A stretch of DNA of 64,000 nt from assembly GCF_050269735.1 (NCBI RefSeq), contig NZ_JBNNIX010000001.1, positions 558,001-622,000 of the forward strand, given 5' to 3'. The translations under genes and the position numbers were made by a program. Shown here one piece after another: positions 1 through 7,528 of this stretch. How positions within the stretch are numbered: the first letter of the stretch is position 1; every line of letters begins with the position of its first letter. This stretch comes from Paenisporosarcina sp050269735 (GTDB lineage: Bacteria; Bacillota; Bacilli; Bacillales_A; Planococcaceae). The notes under the pieces were generated by a model that saw only the letters and a list, made by a program, of their open reading frames with translations, did no database searches and was not told the DNA's origin.

Positions 1-421
1 AAGGAAGCATCACAAAAATATCCATCGGACTTTTTTTCGCATCCTTCAACATGAACTCGATGCCTTCCACTCCCGCCACGTTGGCAATTTCATGTGGATC
101 GGTCACAACTGTGGTCACACCATGGGGCAATAGAACTTCTCCGAAAGCAGATGGAGTGAGCATCGATGATTCAATATGAATATGTCCGTCTATCAATCCA
201 GGTACGACATAGCGTCCGGACGCATCCATTTCATGAAGCGCTTCAAATGAACCAGTGGAATCGATTGCTACGATGAGTCCATCCGAGACCACGATATCCG
301 CTTTTGTCCAAACGAGTGAAAATACATCTGCTACGAGCGCATTACGCAAAATGAAATCAGCAGGTTGTTTTTGTTGGGAAATCGCAATGCTTTTCTTGAG
401 TGTATCCATTGAATCGTGCAT
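1..421 (-). CDS. ade: Adenine deaminase, N-terminal part (runs off the window)
   Basis: Amidohydrolase that converts adenine to hypoxanthine and ammonia in purine salvage. The first 140 residues are present and the gene continues beyond base 1. I translated this strand directly. It reads through the family's N-terminal beta-sandwich (PADFILRNALVADVFS) into the metal-binding segment VPGLIDGHIHIESSMLTP, then PHGVTTVVTDPHEIANV. HIESSMLTP and DPHEIANV are characteristic of adenine deaminase rather than dihydroorotase or urease. The ATG at 421 is preceded by AAGGGG with a 7-base gap, which fixes the start. Seen: motifs and start. Inferred: activity, since the C-terminal half is outside the window. 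Confidence 0.9.
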   Translation of the reverse strand, partial: MHDSMDTLKKSIAISQQKQPADFILRNALVADVFSLVWTKADIVVSDGLIVAIDSTGSFEALHEMDASGRYVVPGLIDGHIHIESSMLTPSAFGEVLLPHGVTTVVTDPHEIANVAGVEGIEFMLKDAKKSPMDIFVMLP

Positions 422-652
422 AAAATTTCCCCTTACATAAGATGATTGAGTAAATCCATTGTACTGTCGAACAAGCAAAATGAATAGTCTGTTGAATTGG
501 AGAAGTGCTTTTTTATTAGTCTTCTGACTGCATTTATATTATCGTATTCGGGTTGAACAATAGATTCATGTTAAGGTCCAACAATATTTGTTTTTTAGTG
601 CACATTTCGTTAAGATTGTGCAAAGGCGATTAGTGAAAGGAGTGGGCAAAAC

Positions 653-1399
653 GTGCTGAATGAGAAGAATGATTTGGCAATAGATTGTTGCCTGCTTGCG
701 GGACGATTAATGATTGAAAGTGGTGCGGAAACGTATCGGGTTGAAGATACCATGACCCGGATGGCGATTTCACAAGGTCTGATAGGGACCCAAAGCTTCG
801 TCACACCGACAGGTATTATGTTTTCGCTCGGAAAAGATGGATCAACACGGTTAATGGCCATCCGAGACCGGGTAACAGATTTAGAAAAAATTGCGCTAGT
901 GAATCAAGTATCCAGAAAATTGGCGACAACTGAACTGACCATCGAAGAAGCATATGAAGAATTACAACGGATTGCCAGTGCGAACTTAATGTTCCCATTT
1001 CTCCTGCAATTTATTGCAGCTGCTGTTGCGAGTGGCTGTTTCCTCATTCTGTTCGAAGGTGTCGTGAAGGATGTTCCTGCAGCGACTATTGCTGGTGGTA
1101 TGGGGTTCCTTGTCGTCACATTAATTCATGAATTGACCCGCGTTAAGTTTTTCGCTGAATTTATTGCTGCCTCAATCGTCGGAGCATTGGCTTTTTTGGC
1201 GGTTCTGTTGAATGTAGGGGAAGACTTGAACACCATTATTATCAGCGGCGTCATGCCATTGGTGCCAGGACTTCTTATTACAAATGCGGTGCGGGATCTG
1301 ATGGCCGGCCATTTTGTTTCCGGCGTTTCAAAAGGAGCGGAAGCATTGTTGACTGCATTCGCAATCGGTGCAGGCGTTGCACTCGTACTATCATTTTAG
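653..1399 (+). CDS. Threonine/serine exporter family, N-terminal-type subunit (ThrE, DUF1212)
   Basis: Membrane protein of 248 residues. The cytoplasmic front (residues 1-110) holds the family hallmark LMIESGAETYRVEDTMTRMA, followed by PTGIMFS. About five hydrophobic segments follow from residue 113. In ThrE this part forms one half of a threonine/serine efflux carrier. In Bacillales the protein is usually split in two, as here, with the partner 10 bases downstream. The start is GTG at 653 with AAAGGAG ten bases upstream. The substrate is inferred from family knowledge only. Confidence 0.85.
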   Translation: MLNEKNDLAIDCCLLAGRLMIESGAETYRVEDTMTRMAISQGLIGTQSFVTPTGIMFSLGKDGSTRLMAIRDRVTDLEKIALVNQVSRKLATTELTIEEAYEELQRIASANLMFPFLLQFIAAAVASGCFLILFEGVVKDVPAATIAGGMGFLVVTLIHELTRVKFFAEFIAASIVGALAFLAVLLNVGEDLNTIIISGVMPLVPGLLITNAVRDLMAGHFVSGVSKGAEALLTAFAIGAGVALVLSF

Positions 1400-1409
1400 G
1401 AGGGGTGTC

Positions 1410-1868
1410 ATGATTTGGATCATAAAAGCGGTGTTAAGTTTTATTATCGCAATTTCATTTGCTATTATATTTAATGCCCCTAGAAAAAAACTGGTTGCAG
1501 CCGGCTTGGTAGGGATGTGCGGTTGGGTAATTTACAGTGCTTTTACAATGGTTTCAGGTGATGCAATTCAAGCATCCTTTGCAGGAGCTTTTATCGTAGC
1601 CCTGGCATCACATATTTTATCCAAACGCTTCCGTATGCCAATGATTATATTCAGTGTACCGGGCATCATTTTATTGGTTCCGGGAGGACTCGCATACAAC
1701 GCGATGCGTAACATTGTGGAAAATGATTATTTGACGGCCATCTCCTATGCTTCCAAAGCTTTCATGACATCAGGAGCCATCGCGATGGGCCTAGTATTTG
1801 CGGAAGTTTTAATGCAGTTGATTTTCAGATATTTACGCAGAAAAAAGACGGCTTCTCAGAATGTTTGA
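1410..1868 (+). CDS. Threonine/serine exporter family, C-terminal-type subunit (ThrE_2, DUF3815)
   Basis: Small integral membrane protein (152 residues, about five membrane segments) with the family stretch FSVPGIILLVPGGLAYNAMR near residue 90. It is the second half of the split ThrE exporter and is almost certainly co-translated with the preceding gene. The start is ATG 1410, ten bases after the upstream stop, behind AGGAGGGG. A further 14 in-frame codons upstream lack a ribosome site and overlap the first gene. The stop codon lies inside the loop of the terminator hairpin. The role is inferred from the pairing and the family. Confidence 0.85.
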   Translation: MIWIIKAVLSFIIAISFAIIFNAPRKKLVAAGLVGMCGWVIYSAFTMVSGDAIQASFAGAFIVALASHILSKRFRMPMIIFSVPGIILLVPGGLAYNAMRNIVENDYLTAISYASKAFMTSGAIAMGLVFAEVLMQLIFRYLRRKKTASQNV

Positions 1869-1881
1869 GTAGCCGTCTTTT
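1843..1881. terminator. Bidirectional terminator hairpin shared by convergent genes
   Basis: Perfect 11-bp arms AAAAGACGGCT and AGCCGTCTTTT around a 17-base loop, with T-runs on both strands. It overlaps the end of the exporter gene and lies just downstream of the minus-strand GGDEF/EAL gene. Confidence 0.85.
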
Positions 1882-1908
1882 CTTATGTCTTGCGTCGAGC
1901 AATAAGGG

Positions 1909-3921
1909 TTATCCTAATTTTTCGATTTCGCTTGCAGGTACAGGATGACTGACATAGTACCCTTGAATGGCATCGCATCCGAGTTTCGTCAATAAATCCT
2001 GTTGTTCTTTCGTCTCAACGCCTTCAGCTAATACACGGATCTCCATTGATTTTCCGAACTGGATGATGCCTTCCACCAGTTTTTGCAATTTCTCTTGTTT
2101 CGTAATGGAAGAGATAAAGGATTGGTCGATTTTAAGTTCGGTAATCGGCAGTAACTGCATATAGCGGAAGGAAGCGTAACCTGTTCCGAAATCATCGAGT
2201 ACAAACGTGATTCCATCAGTTTGCAGTTGCAACATCTGGCGGATAATCGATTGTTCCGACTCCGCTTCGAGTGCAAATTTCTCCGTAATTTCAATTTGCA
2301 GTAAGTGAGCAGGACAACCGAATTTCTCTAAAACTTGTCTGATTTTCTTCACCATGTTTTTATCACGGAACTCACGGATGGACGAGTTGACGCTGACTTT
2401 CATTGGCTTGCCTTGTTTTGCCCAAATGGCAGCTTGTTCACAAGCCTTCTCCAACATAAATGTCCCAATATCATGGATCATGCCGGTTTCTTCTGCAATC
2501 GGAATAAGGTCGTTCGGTGAAACGGTCCCAAGCACAGCATCTTCCCAACGAACCAGTGCTTCCACTGCGTCAATTTTGCCAGTCTTTAAATCTACTTGAG
2601 GCTGATACATTACGCTTAGGTCTTTATGATGCAACGCTTCAATCAAGCGTTTCTCGATCATCGCTTTCCTGCTTAACGCAACATGATTGGCTTTTGAAAG
2701 ACTGACGATGTTTCCGCCACCTTCCTTCTTCACCTTATGGATGGTCGCGCTGGATGCTTTCATCAAATGTAAAAATGTTGACTGATCTTCCGGGCATCTA
2801 GTAATCCCGCCACTGATCGAAATCGGAATGGCTTTATTGCGGATATAAATCGGATGCTGTTTCAAGTAACTTAAAAAGCCTTGAATAAACCAGTCACTTA
2901 AAGGGGTCAACACCACAAATTCATCTTCTCCGACGCGCGCGATATCACTATCTTGGAAATACATTTTCATACGTTTTGCAAATTCCAGCAATAGTGTCGT
3001 CTCAGACTCTTCATCGTGCATGTCTTTCAACGTGTAAAACTTATCGATATCTAAAAAGATGAACGAAAAATGGCGGTCTTCAGCAATTAAATTAGAAACG
3101 ATATTTTCAAGACGATGACGATTCATCAAGCCTGTCTCAGGATCCACATAAGCAATTTGTTCAAGATGCAATTGCAGGCGTCTCTTGTCAGTGATGTCTT
3201 TTTCCAAAATAGTAAAATACATCGGCTCATCGTTCATATCAAGAACAGGAATGGCTGTCATATCAACCCAGTAGGTTTCCCCGTCCTTGGTCAGTTTTTC
3301 TACCGATCCTTGCCAAACACGGTTGCTTTTCAGTGCATACCAGATTTGATTGACCAATTTATCAGCAGACTCTTCGGGGAAAAGCTGCCAAAATGATTTG
3401 CCAATAATCCGTTTTGGTGTCCATTTGCTTGATTTCAAAAATAACGTATTTGCATATGTAATAAGCCCATCTTGATCTAGATAAGTGAGCATAAAGGTTT
3501 CATCTAATCCCAATTTAAAGCTAGCTAATTCCTGTGTACTTGACGCTTGATTGATTGTCGGAATATTATCGACTTCAAATAAGAACATAACGCAGTGTTC
3601 ATTGTCGATTATCATTGAATTCAAAACAGCCGAAACACGAACCGGTTGGCCATGTTTAGAATGAAGAATGAAATTTTCAAAGCGAATCGGATCATTGCTT
3701 TGAATCACTTGGTCCCATGTGGATTTCTGGATGGCTGAACTGTTTTCCTCGAAAAAAGGATAGAATTTTCCAACGATTTCATCTGCAGTAAAACCAAATG
3801 TTCGTTCCGCTTCCTTGCTCCACCAAAGCACTGTTGCATCTTTAGCTGTCAGCATCATTGGAAAAGGGACATGGTCCAATACACTGCTGCCATTTTCCAA
3901 TACTTGTTGCATACCTTTCAT
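1909..3921 (-). CDS. PAS-PAS-GGDEF-EAL cyclic-di-GMP signalling protein
   Basis: Soluble protein of 670 residues with no membrane segment. Two PAS domains (about 10-120 and 130-250) precede a GGDEF domain (about 255-410) and an EAL domain (about 425-665). The GGDEF signature reads RVGEDEF, with the second Gly replaced by Glu, so cyclase activity is doubtful and a GTP-sensing role is possible. The EAL domain keeps EALVRW (about residue 453), the Asn of VSVNSS, EITEKF, LDDFGTGYASF, KIDQSF, AEGVET and QGYYVSHP, so it should hydrolyse c-di-GMP. ATG 3921 follows AAGGAG at a 9-base spacing. It is probably monocistronic. Domain roles are family knowledge; the net phosphodiesterase call is inference. 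Confidence 0.92.
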   Translation of the reverse strand: MKGMQQVLENGSSVLDHVPFPMMLTAKDATVLWWSKEAERTFGFTADEIVGKFYPFFEENSSAIQKSTWDQVIQSNDPIRFENFILHSKHGQPVRVSAVLNSMIIDNEHCVMFLFEVDNIPTINQASSTQELASFKLGLDETFMLTYLDQDGLITYANTLFLKSSKWTPKRIIGKSFWQLFPEESADKLVNQIWYALKSNRVWQGSVEKLTKDGETYWVDMTAIPVLDMNDEPMYFTILEKDITDKRRLQLHLEQIAYVDPETGLMNRHRLENIVSNLIAEDRHFSFIFLDIDKFYTLKDMHDEESETTLLLEFAKRMKMYFQDSDIARVGEDEFVVLTPLSDWFIQGFLSYLKQHPIYIRNKAIPISISGGITRCPEDQSTFLHLMKASSATIHKVKKEGGGNIVSLSKANHVALSRKAMIEKRLIEALHHKDLSVMYQPQVDLKTGKIDAVEALVRWEDAVLGTVSPNDLIPIAEETGMIHDIGTFMLEKACEQAAIWAKQGKPMKVSVNSSIREFRDKNMVKKIRQVLEKFGCPAHLLQIEITEKFALEAESEQSIIRQMLQLQTDGITFVLDDFGTGYASFRYMQLLPITELKIDQSFISSITKQEKLQKLVEGIIQFGKSMEIRVLAEGVETKEQQDLLTKLGCDAIQGYYVSHPVPASEIEKLG

Positions 3922-4132
3922 TTCGCAGGACTCCTTGTATGTAAACTATCTACTATTATAGAGAAGTCTTGACAGCAAGTCATTAAATTTAAAAATGTTT
4001 TATTCTGATAAATAAAGGAAAATTCAAGGAGATTCCTTAAGGTAGAAATGGAAATGTTCGCAAGTTGTTCATTGAATTCAGCGCGAACAATAGTAAGATG
4101 AAATGAAGTCTACTAGATTATGAGGTGAGTAA

Positions 4133-5032
4133 ATGATTCGTGCGAAAGGGATTGTGTTGATTATTACGGGAGCGATGTTGTGGGGAGCGACGGGTCCGTT
4201 AATGGAATGGATCCTGTCACACTCCAGAATATCCGTACCGTTTATGTTAACAATTAGGCTTCTTGTTGCCGGGGTTGCTTTACTCGCTTTCTTGAAAATT
4301 TCAGGAAAACAGTTAACACCAATTTGGCATCAGCCTTACTGGCTAAAACGTTTAATGATCTTCGCCTTGTTCGGCATGCTCGGCGTCCAATATTCCTTCG
4401 TTGCGGCAATCGAATCCAGCAACGCAGTAGTGGCAACGCTGCTTCAATTTTTGGCACCGATATTTGTCGTGATTTTTGTCTCTTGGAGTATAAAGAAATG
4501 GCCACCGAAATATCAGCTTTATGGCATTTTTGGAACGTTATTGGGCTTGTTCTTCTTGTTGACAAATGGGTCATTCAACAAGTTACTGTTAAGTCCGGAA
4601 GCGTTGGCGTGGGGAGTCGCAGTCGGACTGAGTTTTGCTTTTTACACGTTATATCCAAGTGCCCTCATGAAAGAATGGGGAGTATTGTTAGTGGTCGGCT
4701 GGTCGATGCTGATCGGCGGTGTCGTCCTCGGAAGTTTAAGCCACGTTTGGAAATCTGACGAATGGGCGTTGCTACTGGATTGGAAATTATCCCTTCTATT
4801 ATTGACGGTCATTGTCTTCGGTACAGTCGCCTTCGTTTTATTTTTAAGTAGCATGAAATACATAAGCGCGATTGAAACGAGCATTTTATCCAGCATGGAA
4901 CCTCTAACGGCAATGATTATCTCAGTCATTTGGCTGCAACAAGTGTTAGGGGTGTGGCAGATGGTTGGTGCTCTCCTAATGCTGGTATGTGTTACGTGGC
5001 TATCCATTGCAGGAGATCGGAACAAGAAATAA
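4133..5032 (+). CDS. EamA-family (DMT superfamily) transporter
   Basis: Integral membrane protein of 299 residues, the usual size for the drug/metabolite transporter superfamily. Ten predicted helices come as two five-helix EamA repeats. The first begins with MLWGATGPL near residue 15 and the second near residue 155. The repeat-end motif SSMEPLTAMIISVIWL near residue 250 is typical. The start ATG follows GAGGTG at a 5-base spacing. Upstream, TGTTCGC (4055-4061) and GCGAACA (4083-4089) form a small inverted repeat that could be an operator or leader hairpin. The substrate cannot be deduced. Confidence 0.88.
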   Translation: MIRAKGIVLIITGAMLWGATGPLMEWILSHSRISVPFMLTIRLLVAGVALLAFLKISGKQLTPIWHQPYWLKRLMIFALFGMLGVQYSFVAAIESSNAVVATLLQFLAPIFVVIFVSWSIKKWPPKYQLYGIFGTLLGLFFLLTNGSFNKLLLSPEALAWGVAVGLSFAFYTLYPSALMKEWGVLLVVGWSMLIGGVVLGSLSHVWKSDEWALLLDWKLSLLLLTVIVFGTVAFVLFLSSMKYISAIETSILSSMEPLTAMIISVIWLQQVLGVWQMVGALLMLVCVTWLSIAGDRNKK

Positions 5033-5041
5033 GTTTGATAG

Positions 5042-5077
5042 AATCATCTACTCTTTCGGGAGTGGGTGATTTTTTTG
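5042..5077 (+). terminator. Terminator of the EamA gene
   Basis: Arms AATCATCTACTC (5042-5053) and GAGTGGGTGATT (5060-5071), closed with two G-U pairs, are followed by seven T. It separates the transporter from the repeat-filled gap that follows. Confidence 0.8.
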
Positions 5078-5090
5078 TGGATTTGGGGAG

Positions 5091-5184
5091 ATTCCTACGT
5101 CAACGTCGATTTTTCCTACGTGAACGGCGATAATTCCTACGTCACCCACGATTTTTCCTACGTGAACCCCGATTTTTACAACTG
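5091..5184 (+). repeat. 21-bp-period word array A1 (CCTACGT)
   Basis: The word CCTACGT starts at 5094, 5115, 5136 and 5157, exactly 21 bp apart. A degenerate fifth unit, ACAACTG, sits at 5178. Between words the pattern is roughly GWGAACNNC or GTCACNNNC followed by GATTTTT or GATAATT. The fifth unit runs into the palindromic TGAGCCGCCGCTCA of the following spacer repeat. No reading frame is maintained, because TAA falls inside unit three. Confidence 0.9.
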
Positions 5185-5310
5185 AGCCGCCGCTCAGGCA
5201 CAACGACAAACAGAAAAGAGCCTGGAGCGAGTTAGCGGAATGGCTCCCAATTAGGTTTTAAAGATTTAATGGTTTTGTTTTCGCTGCGCTGCTGTATGAA
5301 AGAAGGGATA
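5183..5310 (+). repeat. Spacer repeat, copy 1 (128 bp, between word arrays)
   Basis: It begins with TGAGCCGCCGCTCA, which can form a 5-bp hairpin, and ends near GAAAGAAGGGATA. It matches 5421-5549 with only about ten differences. Internally GCTCAGGC and GCCTGGAGC can pair. It contains TTTTCGCTGCGCTGCTGT, a relative of the GGAGCGTAGCG motif found in reverse at 35416 and 35622. No gene is visible in it. Confidence 0.85.
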
Positions 5311-5330
5311 TCTCGAGGTTTGTCATGGTT

Positions 5331-5420
5331 TCAGACGTCAACGCTGATTTCTCAGACGTGGATGCCATTTTTTCAGACGTCGAACTCCTATTTTCAGACA
5401 TCATAGCCAAAAAGTCAGAC
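5331..5420 (+). repeat. 21-bp-period word array A2 (TCAGACGT)
   Basis: TCAGACGT starts at 5331, 5352 and 5373, TCAGACAT at 5394 and TCAGAC at 5415, each exactly 21 bp apart. The word differs from the arrays on either side but the period and unit number (five) are the same. The last unit again runs directly into TGAGCCGCCGCTCA. Confidence 0.9.
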
Positions 5421-5549
5421 TGAGCCGCCGCTCAGGCGCGACGACAAACAGAGAAGAGCCTGGAGCGAGTTAGCGGAATGGCTACCATTCAGGTTTTAAA
5501 GATTTAATGGTTCTTGTTTTCGCTGCGCTGCTGTAGGAAAGAAGAGATG
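5421..5549 (+). repeat. Spacer repeat, copy 2 (129 bp)
   Basis: Near-identical second copy of the 128-bp spacer at 5183-5310, separating array A2 from array A3. It carries the same leading TGAGCCGCCGCTCA hairpin and the same TTTTCGCTGCGCTGCTGT segment. A third, truncated start of this spacer (TGAGCCGCCGCTCA) lies at 5642-5655, right after array A3. Confidence 0.85.
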
Positions 5550-5550
5550 A

Positions 5551-5655
5551 TTCCTACGTGACCGCGGTTTTTTCTTACGTGACCGTCGATAATTCCTACG
5601 TCACTCTCGATTTTTACTACGTGAACCCCGATTTTTACAACTGAGCCGCCGCTCA
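5551..5655 (+). repeat. 21-bp-period word array A3 (CCTACGT) and truncated spacer
   Basis: Units begin at 5553 (CCTACGT), 5574 (CTTACGT), 5595 (CCTACGT), 5616 (ACTACGT) and 5637 (ACAACTG), all 21 bp apart. It has the same five-unit architecture and the same degenerate last unit as array A1. The rest of the gap up to 5785 shows only the promoter region of the ABC exporter genes, with a possible -10 CATAAT near 5724. Confidence 0.9.
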
Positions 5656-5785
5656 CCCAAAAATCGCTACGAATCGAGAACATTTCATCCAAACGAATGA
5701 TACCTTTTACTCATCCATTGTGGCATAATAGTGAACAATCAGATAATTAATTCGTTAAACGAAGAAGTTTCAGGGGGAACATCTA

Positions 5786-7528
5786 GTGAAAACTGTTTTT
5801 TCGTATGTCAGACCATATAAATGGCCGATTGCCATTGCGCTTTTCCTTATGTTAATTGAGCTTTCAGTCGAGCTGGTTCAACCGCTTATCATAGCCAAGA
5901 TCATTGATGATGGCATTTTGAAAGGTGATCAATCCGTCATTTGGACGTGGGGAGGGGTCATGATGCTTATGGCGTTCGTTGCTTTCCTATCAGGTGCAAC
6001 GAACTCATTCTTTGCCTCGCATGCTTCGCAAAGCTTCGCTTTTGATGTCCGCAGTGCTTTATTCAAGCAAGTGCAACAGTTTACCGTAGCAACGTTCACA
6101 AGATTCCCGACAGCTGGCTTGATCACGAGACTGACAAGTGACGTTACCATGGTACAAAACGTGCTCTTCATGAGTTTACGCATCATGTTGCGAGCGCCAT
6201 TACTTGTGCTCGGTAGCGTCATCATGGCGTTTATCGTCAATGCCTACCTCGCGATGTTCCTTGTCATCGGGGCACCATTCCTGCTTATTTTCCTTTATAT
6301 CATGGTGAAAAAAGGGGTCAGTTACTTTGCGCTTGTGCAAGTGCGACTCGATCGTGTGAACCGTGTGCTACAGGAAAACTTGCAGGCCGTACGCCTAGTT
6401 AAAGCCTATTTACGAGGGACTTTCGAGTCTTCCCGTTTTGAAAAAGTGTCGAACCTCCTCAAAATGGATACAGTGAGAGCACTTCGTATTATGGAAATCA
6501 TTCTGCCGCTGTTGCTATTGGTCATGAACATCAGTTTGTTAGCCGTTCTTTGGTTTGGAGCACGTGAAATCCAATCGAATAATGCACAAATCGGTGAATT
6601 GGTCGCAATCGTCAATTACGCGATGCGTATGACAGGGGCTTTCTCGATGTTCGCTTTCATCATCATGGCGTTTGCCCGTGCGAAAGCTTCCGCAGAACGA
6701 ATGGAAGAAGTCTTACTGGTCAACGAAGGTTTAGAACGCGATGAAGAGTCTGGCAAAATGCATGGAATCATTAAAGGTGAAATCAGCTTCAAGAATGTGA
6801 CATTCAGCTATCCGAATACGCCTGAACCTGTGTTGCAGAACATTTCATTTGATGTGAGATCTGGTGAGAAACTTGCCATTATGGGAGCGACGGGAGCAGG
6901 GAAATCGACATTAATGCAACTCATTCCACGCTTTTTTGAAGTGACGTCTGGTTCGATTACCGTGGATGGTAAAGACGTCAAAAAATGGCCGTTGGATCAA
7001 TTACGTCAAGCTATCGGGCTCGTGCCGCAGCAGTCACTGCTGTTTACAGGTAGCATCTATCAAAACTTGGCATGGGGTAAAGTCGAAGCATCAACTGATG
7101 AATTGCAACAAGCGGCGAAACAAGCGCAAATTCATTCATCCGTGGAACAGTTCGCGAAAGGTTACGATACGCGAGTCGGTCAAAAAGGCGTGAATTTATC
7201 AGGCGGTCAAAAACAACGTCTGTCGATTGCACGGGCATTGGTTCGTAAGCCGGAAATTCTGTTGTTGGACGATAGCACGAGTGCGCTCGATGTGAAGACG
7301 GAAGCATCGTTGTGGCAGGCTTTGGATAAAGAAGAAGCTACTATGCTCGTTGTCACGCAAAAAATACGCACGGCAAAAGGGGCAGACCGTGTCCTGCTGC
7401 TGGATAATGGACGCATTGCCGCGTATGGCTCACATCAGGAACTGATCGCAACGTCCGATTTATATCGTCAAATTGCGGAGTCGCAACAAGAACAGGAGGT
7501 GCCTTCGCATGCGCCAGATGTTAACTAA
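5786..7528 (+). CDS. Heterodimeric ABC exporter, subunit 1 (degenerate-site half)
   Basis: Membrane-ATPase fusion of 580 residues: six-helix type I exporter domain (about 1-310), then an ATPase domain (about 335-570). Walker A is GATGAGKST, the Q-loop VPQQS and the signature LSGGQKQR. Walker B reads LLLDDSTSALD, with Asp where the catalytic Glu belongs, and the switch His is Gln (VVTQKI). This is the classic pattern of one half of a heterodimeric multidrug-type exporter. The next gene supplies the complementary half. Start GTG 5786 follows AGGGGG. It resembles Bacillus YfiB in its first 50 residues, from memory. The cargo is unknown. Confidence 0.9.
   Translation: MKTVFSYVRPYKWPIAIALFLMLIELSVELVQPLIIAKIIDDGILKGDQSVIWTWGGVMMLMAFVAFLSGATNSFFASHASQSFAFDVRSALFKQVQQFTVATFTRFPTAGLITRLTSDVTMVQNVLFMSLRIMLRAPLLVLGSVIMAFIVNAYLAMFLVIGAPFLLIFLYIMVKKGVSYFALVQVRLDRVNRVLQENLQAVRLVKAYLRGTFESSRFEKVSNLLKMDTVRALRIMEIILPLLLLVMNISLLAVLWFGAREIQSNNAQIGELVAIVNYAMRMTGAFSMFAFIIMAFARAKASAERMEEVLLVNEGLERDEESGKMHGIIKGEISFKNVTFSYPNTPEPVLQNISFDVRSGEKLAIMGATGAGKSTLMQLIPRFFEVTSGSITVDGKDVKKWPLDQLRQAIGLVPQQSLLFTGSIYQNLAWGKVEASTDELQQAAKQAQIHSSVEQFAKGYDTRVGQKGVNLSGGQKQRLSIARALVRKPEILLLDDSTSALDVKTEASLWQALDKEEATMLVVTQKIRTAKGADRVLLLDNGRIAAYGSHQELIATSDLYRQIAESQQEQEVPSHAPDVN

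Noticed and set aside
4055..4089. TGTTCGC/GCGAACA inverted repeat as a defined operator
   Set aside because: Seven base pairs over a 21-base loop is common by chance. I mention it only under the EamA gene.
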